This document shows positions 54,173-63,700 of a stretch of DNA of 64,000 bases, piece by piece. The stretch comes from Prevotella sp. (GTDB taxonomy: Bacteria > Bacteroidota > Bacteroidia > Bacteroidales > Bacteroidaceae), in the NCBI GenBank assembly GCA_017417465.1, contig JAFPZD010000095.1:1-64000 (forward strand), written 5' to 3'. Each line of letters begins with the position of its first letter. Position 1 is the stretch's first letter. Position numbers and translations under genes: made by a program. The notes beneath the pieces were generated by a model, which saw nothing but the letters and a program-made list of their open reading frames with translations, was not told the origin of the DNA and made no database searches.

Positions 54173-54517
54173 CTACACCGCCGCTTCTGACTCTACTTTC
54201 TCTTCCAGCGCTTGCTTGATGTATGCGTTTAGCGTCACGCCGGCCTGACGGGCAAGGATAGCAATCTGGCGATGGGTGGTCGGTGTCAGCCTCACGTTCA
54301 GCACGCCGCTGTAGCTCTTGGCGGGCTCTATGCCCTCGTCCTCACAATAAGCCAGGTAGTCGTCGACAGCCTCATGGAAAGCATCGGTCAGCTCCTTCAC
54401 ACTCTCGCCCTCGAAGTTCACCAAGCCGTTGATGCCCTCAATCTTTCCGAAAAACACGTTGTCTTTCTCGCTGAAGGCTACCGACCCCAGATAACCTTTG
54501 TAAGTCATTGTATTCAT
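54173..54517 (-). CDS. hicB: HicB-type antitoxin
   Basis: 114 residues (alternative start at 54508, giving MTYKGYLG). The N-terminal half (GYLGSVAFSEKDNVFFGKIE, ELTDAFHEAVDDYLAYCEDE) is the HicB partial RNase H-like fold; the C-terminal half (LNVRLTPTTHRQIAILARQ…LNAYIKQAL) is a ribbon-helix-helix DNA-binding domain. It lies downstream of hicA and should neutralise it and repress the promoter. Confidence 0.9.
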   Translation of the reverse strand: MNTMTYKGYLGSVAFSEKDNVFFGKIEGINGLVNFEGESVKELTDAFHEAVDDYLAYCEDEGIEPAKSYSGVLNVRLTPTTHRQIAILARQAGVTLNAYIKQALEEKVESEAAV

Positions 54518-54566
54518 ATCGCTCGTTCTTTCCTTATTTTATAAAACCTGCTTCTTTCAAATCTTC

Positions 54567-54791
54567 TTAAACCTGCTTCATTGCATAGCCCTTCACGATG
54601 TTGCCAGGATGTGGCTTGTGCAGCATGATAGGACGCTTGCTGCCATTTTTGAAGATGACACGCGAACCTGACGTCCTTCCTTTGTCGCCTTTTTCATAGC
54701 CAAAGCTTTCGAGCAATCGTTGCATCTCGTCGAACGTAAAGTCCGATGGCATCCGCATGAAACGTTCCCGTAGTTTATCCTTTGTTCCCAT
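54567..54791 (-). CDS. hicA: HicA-type toxin, C-terminally truncated by a nonsense codon
   Basis: 74 residues. DFTFDEMQRLLESFGY, TSGSRVIFKNGSKRPIM and LHKPHPGNIVKGYAMKQV are typical of the Bacteroidota type of HicA, a small double-stranded-RNA-binding-fold mRNA interferase. The frame stops at AMKQV with TAA, and continues in frame as EDLKEAGFIK until 54534, which is how this family normally ends. A single TTA to TAA change would explain it. The last ten residues form the final helix, so the toxin may be inactive or weakened. Confidence 0.82.
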   Translation of the reverse strand: MGTKDKLRERFMRMPSDFTFDEMQRLLESFGYEKGDKGRTSGSRVIFKNGSKRPIMLHKPHPGNIVKGYAMKQV

Positions 54792-54813
54792 TCAGTAGTT
54801 CATAATCATGCTG

Positions 54814-54845
54814 CAAAAGTAACTATTATTTAGTTGCAAACCAAA
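54814..54845 (-). promoter_or_regulatory. hicAB promoter
   Basis: Minus strand: TTTG (54842-54845), 20 bp, TACTTTTG (54814-54821); hicA starts 23 bp downstream. Confidence 0.7.
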
Positions 54846-54851
54846 TTATTC

Positions 54852-57071
54852 TTATTCTTTTTCTGCTTTTTCAATCATTTTTAGCGTTTGATAAGGTGGG
54901 GCACTAACAATGGTGAGCGTTTTTCCTTGTGCCAGGTCGTCGTGGCGGACGAACCAGCCTTTGAGGGGTTTGTTGCCGATGAGGATTTGCTTGATTTTGG
55001 TGCCGCTGCCCTGACGGATGATGGTGAAGGTGTTGCCCGTGGTGGCGAGGGTGAAGTCGATGCGGTCGAAGAGGGGTACGGTGACGATGTACTCGGGGTC
55101 GGCTGGCGAGTAGGTGTAGATGCCGATGGCGTTGAGGACGTACCATGACGACATCTCGCCCGCATCGTCCATGCCGGCGTAGGCCAGATGCTCCTCGCCC
55201 ATGCCGTAGTAGTCGTTGAGCAGGGTGTTGAGCACCTGTTGGGACTTCTCCTGGCGGTCGATGAAGTAGTAGGCGAAAGGGAGGCTGTGGCCGGGCTGGT
55301 TGCCGTGGCAGTAGAGGCCGAGGTAGCCCGTCAGGTTCCATGCCTCGTAGCCGCCGTTGGGTTGGGTGAAGAGTGAGTCGAGCTTGTGCTCCACGGCTTC
55401 GTTCGAGGGGTAGAGGCTGACGGCTCCGTAGGGGTCGTGGGGTGCGAAGAGCATGGAGTTCCACGCGTCGGCCTCGCGGTACATGTAGCGGTAGTAGGGG
55501 TAGTCGGTGCGGAAGTCCTTGATCCACGAGCCGTCGGCCAGTCGTCCGCGCCAGAAGCCTGTCGTGGGGTCGAAGAGGTTGCGGTAGTTCTGGGCGTGCT
55601 GTAGCAGCAGCTTCTCGTTCTTCTTGTCCTTCAGCTCGCGTGCCACGAGCGCTGTGGCGTAGTCGTCGTAGGCATACTCGACGGTCTTGGTGACCGATGC
55701 CTTTGTGCCATCCTCGTTCCATGTGGGCACGTCGAAGGTGTCCTTCTCGGCTATCCAGCCCTGGCGTAGGTACTCGTCGAGGAACTCACGTCCGCCGCGT
55801 CCTGGCACGGTGGCGTTCTTCAGCATCAGCTTGTAGGCGCGCTGCAGGTCGAAGTTGCGGATGCCGCGCAGCCATGAGCCTGCCACGAAGGCTGCGGCGT
55901 GGTCGCCGTGGAAGAACGAGGGCATGTAGCCGCCCTGCTTCTCACCGCGGTCGATGCACGACTTGATGATGTCGGCGGCCACGTCGGGCGTGATCATTCC
56001 CAGGAGGATGAGCTTGTTGCGGTAGGTGTCCCAGAACGATGGGTTGTTGTAGAAGCGGAAGTCGGCCTTGGTCACTTGTCCGCGGTCGTCGCGGTACTCG
56101 CCGTTGACGTCGCTGCGCAGGTTGGGGAAGAGGAAGGCCTTGTAGAGCGTGGAGTAGAGCATGGCCTGCTGCTCGGTGGTGCCACCGCTGACGCGGATGT
56201 GGCTTAACAGCTGTTCCCATGTCTGGTCGGCGTCGGCCCTGACCTGTTCGAAGTGCTTGTTGTCGTTGAGGAGCTCGGCCTCGAGGTTCTGCCTGGCATT
56301 CTCGATGCTGACGAATGAGAAGCCGATGCGCACTTCAAGTGGCTGGGCATCACGGCTGTTGCGGAACGACACGATGCCCACGGCCTCGCGGAACTCGCGC
56401 CGTGTGTCGACGCGCTCGATGTCGTAGTTGGTGACGGCATAGAAGTAGGCGCGGCCCTCGCCGTCCTGAAAGCCCTCGAAGGCGCGCTGTCCGGCCTGTC
56501 GCACCTCGTAGCGGCGCGGTCGTGCGTTGGAGTGGCTGATGTCGACCAGCAGCTTCTTGTCGTCGCCGGCACGGAAGGTGTAGCGATGGTAGGCACAGCG
56601 CAGGGTGGTGGTCAGCTCGGCATTGACGTTGTAGCGCTCCAGGTAGACCTGGTAGTAGCCCGGATGGGCCGACTCACGCTGGTGGCTGAACCACGAACAG
56701 TAGTTGTCGGGGCGCCACTTGCCCTCGGTGGTCACAGGCAGCAGGGGCACGTGCAACAGGTTCCAGTGGCCCTTGCAGGTGTGGGCGAAGCCATAGATCT
56801 GGTGGTCCTCATACTGGTAGCCGGAGCCCGTGTGATACTTCGTGACGGGCGTACACTGCACCATGGCGTTGGGCAGGGCGGCACCGGGGAACGCCTCGGC
56901 GCCCCATGCGCGCTTCTCCTCCGTGCGGGTGTAGCCCAGGTCCTGCGGCGTCCACAGGGTGGTGGTGCCCACGAAGGGGTTCACTTTGTCGGTCACTTCG
57001 CCTGCCGTGGCTGACAGGGCGGCGCATAGCAGTAGAGCCGTGATGAGGAATGCTTTGCTTCTTAGTTTCAT
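54852..57071 (-). CDS. GH92 family enzyme with Gln at the catalytic acid position
   Basis: 739 residues from ATG 57071, with signal peptide MKLRSKAFLITALLLCAALS-ATAG; the longer frame to 57359 runs through a promoter and is rejected. DKVNPFVGTTTLWTPQDLGY, FPGAALPNAMVQCTPV, YRDNKLI-type blocks and GMDDAGEMSSWYVLNAIG are GH92-like. As in the GH92 at 20517, the NEP motif is GNQP, with Gln592. It is far from the main locus and on the other strand. It may act on a mannose linkage with a good leaving group, for example a phosphodiester; this is inference. Confidence 0.88.
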   Translation of the reverse strand: MKLRSKAFLITALLLCAALSATAGEVTDKVNPFVGTTTLWTPQDLGYTRTEEKRAWGAEAFPGAALPNAMVQCTPVTKYHTGSGYQYEDHQIYGFAHTCKGHWNLLHVPLLPVTTEGKWRPDNYCSWFSHQRESAHPGYYQVYLERYNVNAELTTTLRCAYHRYTFRAGDDKKLLVDISHSNARPRRYEVRQAGQRAFEGFQDGEGRAYFYAVTNYDIERVDTRREFREAVGIVSFRNSRDAQPLEVRIGFSFVSIENARQNLEAELLNDNKHFEQVRADADQTWEQLLSHIRVSGGTTEQQAMLYSTLYKAFLFPNLRSDVNGEYRDDRGQVTKADFRFYNNPSFWDTYRNKLILLGMITPDVAADIIKSCIDRGEKQGGYMPSFFHGDHAAAFVAGSWLRGIRNFDLQRAYKLMLKNATVPGRGGREFLDEYLRQGWIAEKDTFDVPTWNEDGTKASVTKTVEYAYDDYATALVARELKDKKNEKLLLQHAQNYRNLFDPTTGFWRGRLADGSWIKDFRTDYPYYRYMYREADAWNSMLFAPHDPYGAVSLYPSNEAVEHKLDSLFTQPNGGYEAWNLTGYLGLYCHGNQPGHSLPFAYYFIDRQEKSQQVLNTLLNDYYGMGEEHLAYAGMDDAGEMSSWYVLNAIGIYTYSPADPEYIVTVPLFDRIDFTLATTGNTFTIIRQGSGTKIKQILIGNKPLKGWFVRHDDLAQGKTLTIVSAPPYQTLKMIEKAEKE

Positions 57072-57147
57072 GCTTTTTTGTGTTGTGATGCGTAAGGATG
57101 TTCCATATTGACCCTTTAGACGAGGGCTTCGTTTTGCAATTCGGCGA

Positions 57148-57155
57148 CAAAGGTA
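57148..57155 (-). promoter_or_regulatory. -7 element TACCTTTG for the GH92 gene
   Basis: Minus strand, 77 bp before the ATG at 57071; no clear -33 box. Confidence 0.5.
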
Positions 57156-57262
57156 CGAAAAAAATGGGAAAGAGAAGCCATGGACGGGCAGGATGCTGTT
57201 AAACTTTATTAAATGATGGTGGGAAAGTAGGACGTGAGGCCTCCTATGTGATAAAAAAGTTG

Positions 57263-57270
57263 TACCTTTG
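57263..57270 (+). promoter_or_regulatory. rplU-rpmA promoter -7 element TACCTTTG
   Basis: Consensus -7 box 94 bp before rplU. The leader between them is GC-rich in its first 50 nt and could fold, as leaders of ribosomal protein operons often do, but I cannot name a known element. Confidence 0.6.
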
Positions 57271-57363
57271 CAGCCCGAAATGAGTCCGTGGAGGCTTGGT
57301 GAAGTGTGCGCGACCGCGTACCGCCTTACGGAAAAACCCCTAAAATACAAGTTAAACAAAGCA

Positions 57364-57681
57364 ATGTACGCAATTGTAGAAATCCAGGGTCAGCAGTTCA
57401 AGGTCGAGGAGGGCAAGAAGCTCTTCGTTCACCACATCAAGGATGTGGAGGCCGGTAAGACTGTTGAGTTTGACAAGGTGCTGCTGGTTGATGCCGACGG
57501 CGCTGTCAAGGTAGGCGCACCCACCGTAGACGGTGCAAAAGTTGTAGTTGAAGTAGTGAACCCGCTGGTTAAGGGCGACAAGGTGATTGTCTTCAAGATG
57601 AAGCGTCGCAAGGACTCCCGCAAGCGCAACGGCCATCGTGAGCAGTTCACTCAGGTAGAAGTTAAACAAGTAATCGCTTAA
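57364..57681 (+). CDS. rplU: 50S ribosomal protein L21
   Basis: 105 residues from ATG 57364 ([20 protein letters not shown]). The pattern [16 protein letters not shown] and [19 protein letters not shown] is that of L21, which binds 23S rRNA. An in-frame TTG at 57268 would add 32 residues of leader sequence and is rejected. rpmA follows 14 bp later. Confidence 0.97.
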   Translation: MYAIVEIQGQQFKVEEGKKLFVHHIKDVEAGKTVEFDKVLLVDADGAVKVGAPTVDGAKVVVEVVNPLVKGDKVIVFKMKRRKDSRKRNGHREQFTQVEVKQVIA

Positions 57682-57695
57682 GGAGGAACAGAATT

Positions 57696-57959
57696 ATGGC
57701 ACATAAAAAAGGTGTAGGTAGTTCTAAGAACGGTCGCGAGAGCGCTGCTCAGCGACTTGGCGTTAAGATCTGGGGCGGCCAGAAAGTTACTGCGGGCAAC
57801 ATCATCGTCCGTCAGCGTGGCACCCATCACAATCCCGGCAACGGTGTGGCTATCGGTAAGGACGACACGCTCTATGCACTGATCGACGGCACGGTGAACT
57901 TCCACCGCGGCTATCGCAACAAGAGCGTCGTCTCGGTCATTCCTAACCCTGAGGCATAA
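57696..57959 (+). CDS. rpmA: 50S ribosomal protein L27
   Basis: 87 residues: [60 protein letters not shown]27 reaches into the peptidyl transferase centre. It starts with MAHKKG and has no N-terminal extension requiring cleavage. Cotranscribed with rplU. Confidence 0.98.
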   Translation: MAHKKGVGSSKNGRESAAQRLGVKIWGGQKVTAGNIIVRQRGTHHNPGNGVAIGKDDTLYALIDGTVNFHRGYRNKSVVSVIPNPEA

Positions 57960-58007
57960 AGGATCGCCAAGAGACATTAACAAACACTTATTCCAAACAA
58001 ACAACAG

Positions 58008-58038
58008 CTCCCCCGGTGACCAGACGGTCGCCGGGGGT
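58008..58038 (+). terminator. Hairpin after rpmA
   Basis: CCCCCGGTGACC-AGAC-GGTCGCCGGGGG, a 12-bp stem with one G-T pair. No T-run follows, so it may be a factor-dependent stop. Confidence 0.6.
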
Positions 58039-58049
58039 GTCTGCGTATA

Positions 58050-58143
58050 GGCCCCTCCCGGCCTCCCCGAAGGGGGAGGAGATGCCTCACGGAGTCCCCG
58101 AAGGGTTAGATCTCCTCCCCTTTCGGGGAGGTCGGGAGGGGCC
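58050..58143. repeat. REP-like inverted repeat, 34-bp arms
   Basis: Arms 58050-58083 and 58110-58143 pair with two mismatches (blocks GGCCCCTCCCG, CCTCCCCGAA, GGAGGAGAT). The loop holds a third partial copy (AGTCCCCGAAGGG). Fragments of this kind are found inside the GH2 and SusC genes. The rest of 57960-58285 holds the rpmA hairpin and a promoter. Confidence 0.85.
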
Positions 58144-58241
58144 ACCACATATTTATATTAGTATTGCACGTGCGCGCGTAAATACTCGTTAATAAATAAT
58201 AAAAGGTGGGGCGTGATGACTTAAATTCCGTAAAAAAGGCG

Positions 58242-58249
58242 TAACTTTG
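58242..58249 (+). promoter_or_regulatory. -7 element TAACTTTG before the fasciclin gene
   Basis: Consensus -7 box 37 bp before the ATG at 58286; the -33 region has no clear TTTG. Confidence 0.55.
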
Positions 58250-58285
58250 CACTGACTATAAGGAACTAATGACTAAAATGTGTAT

Positions 58286-60706
58286 ATGAAAAGACTAACA
58301 ACGTGCGCGAAAGCAGTGGTATGGCTGTTGCTTTCCGTGTTGCTGTTGCCGTCGTGCTCCGACATGGACGAGTACTTCGAGACCCCTTCGTGGATACAGG
58401 GCTCGATCTACGAAAAGCTTGAGGCACAGGGCAACTACTCGCTGTTCCTGCGTGGTGCTGAGCGGGCTGGCTATGCGCCCATTCTTAACGGCAAGGCTAT
58501 TCTTACCGTGATGGCACCCGACGACAACGCGATGGCCGATTACCTGCAGAAGACCTACGGCCATGCCGACATCGACCAGCTGTCGGTTGGCGAGGTATCG
58601 AAGCTGATTGGCTTCCACATCCTGTACTACAGTTACGACAGTGACAAGCTCACCAACTTCCGTCCGTCGGAGGGCGATGGCGCGAGCGACGAGGAACGCC
58701 TTCAGAAGGCAGGCCTCTACTACAAGTTCCGCACGCGTTCGCAAGACCCTGTGGTGCTTGAGGCCGATACTGCCTACGTCTATCATTACGACCGTTTCCT
58801 GCCGGTGTTCTCCTACATGATGTTCCGCACCAAGGGCATCGACGCCGCTCGCAACTACAGCTACTTCTTCCCCGAGACGGGGTGGACGGCCGACGGCAGC
58901 TTCCAGGTGGGCAATGCCAACGTGCTGGCCCCTGACGACAAGGCCAACACGGCCAAGAACGGCTACATCTATAGGATCGACCGCGTGCTGCGCCCTATGG
59001 AGACCATCTATACGGAGCTGAAGAACTCGGGCAAGTACCAGAAGTTCCTCTCGTTCTACGACCAATATAAGAGCTACCAGAAGTCGACAGACCTGACGCG
59101 TGACTTTGCGACCACGGCCGACCAGAAGGAGAAGGGACTCTACACCATCAGCTTCGGTCAGCTGCCCGCCATTGCCAACGAGTGGCCTGTGGAAGACTAC
59201 CGCCAGTTCACGTCGCTGTCGCACCGTGCCTATAGCATCTTTGCACCCACCGACCAGGCCATGGACAACTTCTTCCAGGACTACTGGCACGTGGGTGGCT
59301 ACGAGTCTATCGACGATGTGCCTACGAGTCAGATGACCACACTGCTGCTGCACAGCATCTTCTCGGAGCCGAGCGCCCAGAAAGACCAGAGCATGATCTT
59401 CCCACAGGAGATTGAAGAGGGCAAGATCAAGGACTCGGAAGGTAACGTCATTCGCTTCAACACCGACGACGTGCCCCAGCAGGACCGCATCATCTGCTCG
59501 AACGGCGTGCTCTATGGCTGTGCCGTGCTGACGCCTCCCGCCATGTTCAACAGCGTCACCGGCCCTGCCTACCAGTACAAGAAATACAGCACCTTCGGCA
59601 CCATGCTGTCATCGACGGCCGCCAATGGCTCCGGTCTCGACAAGACCTTCTCGGCCGAAGGCATCAGCTACATCATGCTCTATCCTGACAACGAGCAACT
59701 TGCTGAGAGCGACGCTCAGATCACCGTTGCCAGCGGCACGCCTGCCACCATCATGACGCAACCCATCACTGCCGACGAGCCCGTCGCCCTGTCGTCGGGC
59801 GTGGTCACCAGCTATGTCAATGCCCATGCCGTGATGGCCATCGACGGCAACACGGTGCTGCCTACGGGCAACACGCAGCCCGCCGTCTTCGCCACGATGC
59901 AGACGTCGCCGATGAAAGTCTATTGGTATGTCAAGAACGGTAAGATTACCAACAGCATACAGTACAACCGGACGCTGCGCTATGCCGCCAACCCGTGGAC
60001 CGATGACGACATCTGGGCCACTTTCGAGCCGCTGGACTACCGTGGCGACATCAACGGATGGACCAATGGCCACGCCTACAGTTACGACCACCTGCTGCTG
60101 CGCGGCAACTACGAGTCGAACGAGAGCTTCTATGCCCTGCTCGGCGACCAGAACCGCGATACGCAGACCGAGTTCTACGGCTGGTATGCGCTGCTGCAGG
60201 CTGGTGGCTTCCTGTCGGCCGGCAAGGTGTCGTTCATGAACGAGAACTGCATGATGTTCGTGCCCACCACGAATGCGCTGACACGTGCCCTCAATGCGGG
60301 TCGCATCCCCGGCGTTGAGCTCACGGCAGGTGGCGAAGGCGACCCCCTGTCGCACCTGAACGTCACCGACAAGCAGGCCCTGCAGAACTACCTCGTGCGC
60401 TACTTCGTGCCCCTGTCGACGGCTGTCATCACCAACTATCCCTACCTGGGATGGGGTGAGACCACCACGCAGCTGGAGTTCGGCGGGCTGCAGACGATCC
60501 AAGTGATGGACGACAGCGGCGATTCGCCCGTCGTTGGCAAGAGCTACGTGCTCAACGTCTTCGACAATGGCTCGGCGCTGAGCGTGCAGACACGCGACCT
60601 GCAGACCGGCGAGCAGAGCCCGCAGGTGAACGTCATCGGCGACTACGACTACTTGCCGTTTATCTTCAACGACGGCGTGGTGTACTTCCTGGAAGAGGCG
60701 CTTTAA
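58286..60706 (+). CDS. Fasciclin-domain lipoprotein
   Basis: 806 residues from ATG 58286; the lipoprotein signal ends LLLPSCSDMDEYF. FAS1-like blocks: YSLFLRGAERAGYAPILNGK with TVMAPDDNAMADYL near residue 80, and AYSIFAPTDQAMDNFFQDYW near residue 325; a third degenerate one lies near the C-terminus. Such proteins occur next to SusC/SusD pairs as surface adhesion or glycan-binding proteins. A susC gene follows after a heptamer array. Confidence 0.8.
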   Translation: MKRLTTCAKAVVWLLLSVLLLPSCSDMDEYFETPSWIQGSIYEKLEAQGNYSLFLRGAERAGYAPILNGKAILTVMAPDDNAMADYLQKTYGHADIDQLSVGEVSKLIGFHILYYSYDSDKLTNFRPSEGDGASDEERLQKAGLYYKFRTRSQDPVVLEADTAYVYHYDRFLPVFSYMMFRTKGIDAARNYSYFFPETGWTADGSFQVGNANVLAPDDKANTAKNGYIYRIDRVLRPMETIYTELKNSGKYQKFLSFYDQYKSYQKSTDLTRDFATTADQKEKGLYTISFGQLPAIANEWPVEDYRQFTSLSHRAYSIFAPTDQAMDNFFQDYWHVGGYESIDDVPTSQMTTLLLHSIFSEPSAQKDQSMIFPQEIEEGKIKDSEGNVIRFNTDDVPQQDRIICSNGVLYGCAVLTPPAMFNSVTGPAYQYKKYSTFGTMLSSTAANGSGLDKTFSAEGISYIMLYPDNEQLAESDAQITVASGTPATIMTQPITADEPVALSSGVVTSYVNAHAVMAIDGNTVLPTGNTQPAVFATMQTSPMKVYWYVKNGKITNSIQYNRTLRYAANPWTDDDIWATFEPLDYRGDINGWTNGHAYSYDHLLLRGNYESNESFYALLGDQNRDTQTEFYGWYALLQAGGFLSAGKVSFMNENCMMFVPTTNALTRALNAGRIPGVELTAGGEGDPLSHLNVTDKQALQNYLVRYFVPLSTAVITNYPYLGWGETTTQLEFGGLQTIQVMDDSGDSPVVGKSYVLNVFDNGSALSVQTRDLQTGEQSPQVNVIGDYDYLPFIFNDGVVYFLEEAL

Positions 60707-60748
60707 AGTGAAGCGTGAAAAGTGAAGAGTGAAAAGTGAAGAATGAAA
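60707..60748 (+). repeat. Heptamer array NGTGAAR
   Basis: Six tandem units (AGTGAAG, CGTGAAA, AGTGAAG, AGTGAAA, AGTGAAG, AATGAAA) directly after the fasciclin stop and reaching the SusC start region. Confidence 0.9.
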
Positions 60749-60757
60749 ACTAAAAGT

Positions 60758-63700
60758 ATGAAACACAAGATATTACTGACACTACTGTTCTGCCTTTGTG
60801 CCATCGGCATGCAGGCTCAGGACGTCGTGACAGGTAACGTCACTGAGATGTTCGGCAACTCGAAGGAGGCGTGCATCGGCGTGAACGTCACGTTCCAGAA
60901 CAGTCAGAACCGTATCGTCACTGGTACGGTCACCGACTTCAACGGTAACTACTCGCTGAAAGTGCCTGCCGAGAAGGGCCTGACGCTCGTCTTCTCGTAC
61001 ATCGGCATGAAGACGCAGCGCTTCAAGTACACTGGCCAGAAGACGCTCGACGTCACCATGGAGAGCGACGCCCACCAGATTAAAGAGGTGGAGGTGAAAG
61101 GCACGCGTGGCGGCACCCGCAACGACATGGGACTGACGCAGCGCCAGCAGTCGTTCGCCACACAGAAGATCGACATGGGCGAAATCATGGCTGTCTCGCC
61201 CGTCACCAGCATCGAGGAGGCCCTGCAGGGTCAGCTCGGTGGTGTGGATATCCTGGCCGCCGGCGACCCCGGTGCCAAGAGCACCATCCGCATCCGTGGT
61301 ACGGCGACGCTGAACTCGAGTGCCGACCCGCTTATCGTTATCAACGGTGTACCCTATAACACCTCGATTGACGACAGCTTCGACTTCAATACCGCCTCGC
61401 AGGAAGACTTTGCACAGATGCTCTCGCTGAACCCCAACGACATCGAGAACATCGAGGTGCTGAAGGATGCTGCCTCGACTGCTGTCTACGGTACCGCAGG
61501 TGCTAACGGCGTGCTGCTCATCACGACGAAGAAAGGTGCCATGGGCAAGACCAACTTTACGTTCTCGACGAAGAACTCCGTGAAGTTCGAGCCCAAGTCG
61601 ATGCCCATGCTCGGTGGCAACGAGTACGTGGCCTACATGCAGGACGCCCTCTGGAACACCGCCAACGCCCAGGGACTGAACGGCAACGGACTGCTGGAGG
61701 ACCTGTTCGACCGCTATGAGATTGGCTATAACCAGTCGTGGCGCTACTTCGACGAGTACAATCAGGACGTCGACTGGCTGTCGTACCTCACGAAGAATGC
61801 CTTCACCACCGACAACTCGTTCTCGATGTCGGGTGGTGGCGAGCGTGCCACCTACCGCTATTCGCTGAGCTACCTTAACGAGGGTGGTACCACAAAGGGC
61901 ACGGGGCTGGACCGTCTGACCACCTCGCTCGATATCGGTTACAAGTTCTCGGAGAAGCTGCGCGTCAATGCCGAGTACACCTATTCCGATACCAAGAAGG
62001 ACAACCCCTGGACGGACAATGCCCGCGCCGAGGCCCTGCGTAAGATGCCCAACAAGAGCCCCTACTACATCGACGACGCCACGGGTCAGATGACCGACAT
62101 TTACTTCACCCGCCAGAACGCCGAGGAGTTCCAGGGTGCCTTCTCGAGCAACAGCAACTTGGGCGGCGGCAGCTCGAAGAACTTCCACCCCATCATCATG
62201 GTGGAGGACAGCTATCGCAAGCTCGTCACCAAGGAGCAGAAGATGACCGTCCGCGCCAACTACTACGCCACGCCTTGGCTGCGCTACACCGGCTACGTCT
62301 CGATGAAGTACAACACACAGAAGACGGAGTCGTTCCTGCCGCAGTCGGCCACGGGCGTCACCACTAACTCGCAGTTTGCCAACCTCGCCGGCGACAGCTA
62401 CTCGAACAACTTCTCGCTGCAGACGGAGAACAAACTGATGTTCAACAAGGACTGGAAGGACAAGCTCCACCAGCTCGTCATCACCGCCCTCTGGCGAACG
62501 GCGCAGAGCCGCTCGTCGACCAATGCTGCCATGCGCTACAACGTGGCGTCGGCAGCCATTGCCGACCCGGGCTCTGGTGGTGGTGTGCTCATCAAGCAAG
62601 GCTCTGGCGAGAGCGAGGTGACCACCCTTTCGGGCATTGGCTCCGTGGTCTACACCTTGTTGGATCGCTATACCGTCAACGGCACCCTGAACTACGAAGG
62701 TAAGTCGTCGCTCGGTAAGGACAACCGCTGGGGTCTGTTCCCAAGCGTGGGTGTCAGCTGGCAGCTGGCCGACGAGAAGTTCATGTCGTGGAGCGACGAG
62801 TGGCTCACGGAGTGGAAGCTGCGTGCCAGCCTTGGTACCAGTGGTAATGCCCCTGGCGGCACGTCGCCCTACGTGGGCACCTACTCGGCCATCGGTAGCT
62901 ATATGGATGCCAGCGCCATCTCGTCGAGCACCATGCAGCTGAACAAGCTGAAGTGGGAGACGTCGACAGAGTTTGACCTTGGTACGGACCTGACACTCTT
63001 CGACGGACGCCTCACCGCCTCGTTCGACTGGTACCGCAAGAAGACGCGCGACCTGCTGCAGCGGAATGTTACCGTGCCCGAATACATGGGTTACCCCTCG
63101 GCCACCATCAGCTACTGGAACTCAGGTAAGCTGAAGAACGAGGGTTGGGAGTTCCGCATCGACTACGAGGTGTTCAAACTGAAGGACTGGCAGTTGAAGG
63201 TAAACTGGAACATCAACCGCAACATCAACACCATCGTCGAGCTGCCTGAGAACATGAGCTCAGACGACCCGCAGGTGGCCAACGGCGTCTACAACACGAA
63301 GATTCTCAGCGGCACCGCCGTCGGCTCTTTCTTCGGCTTCCGCTCGCTCGGCGTCTATCATAACCAGGAGGACACCTACGCCCGCGACAAGGAGGGCAAC
63401 GTGATGTACGACATGCAGGGACAGCCCATCATCATGTACAACGGCCAGTATCGTTGCTATCCTGGCGATGCCAAGTATGAGGATATCAATTTCGACGGCC
63501 GTATCGACAAAAACGACATTGTCTACATCGGCAACTATAACCCCGTGGTCAGTGGTGGCGGCGGCTTCAACCTGAAGTACAAGAGCTTCGGATTGACTGT
63601 CTTCATGCACTACCGACTGGGACAGAAGATTATCAACCAGGCACGTATGAACGCCGAGGCCATGTATAACCGCGACAACCAGTCGACGGCCGTGCTGCGC

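Noticed and set aside
57072-57359. N-terminal extension of the GH92 at 54852
   Set aside because: It would cover a -7 box, and the signal peptide begins at 57071.
57268-57363. N-terminal extension of L21
   Set aside because: L21 normally starts MYAIVEIQG; the extension is leader sequence starting inside the promoter.
60782-62599. Long minus-strand frame (605 codons) opposite the last SusC gene
   Set aside because: It is a shadow of the GC-rich SusC gene, whose translation matches the family throughout; the antisense protein has no recognisable motif.
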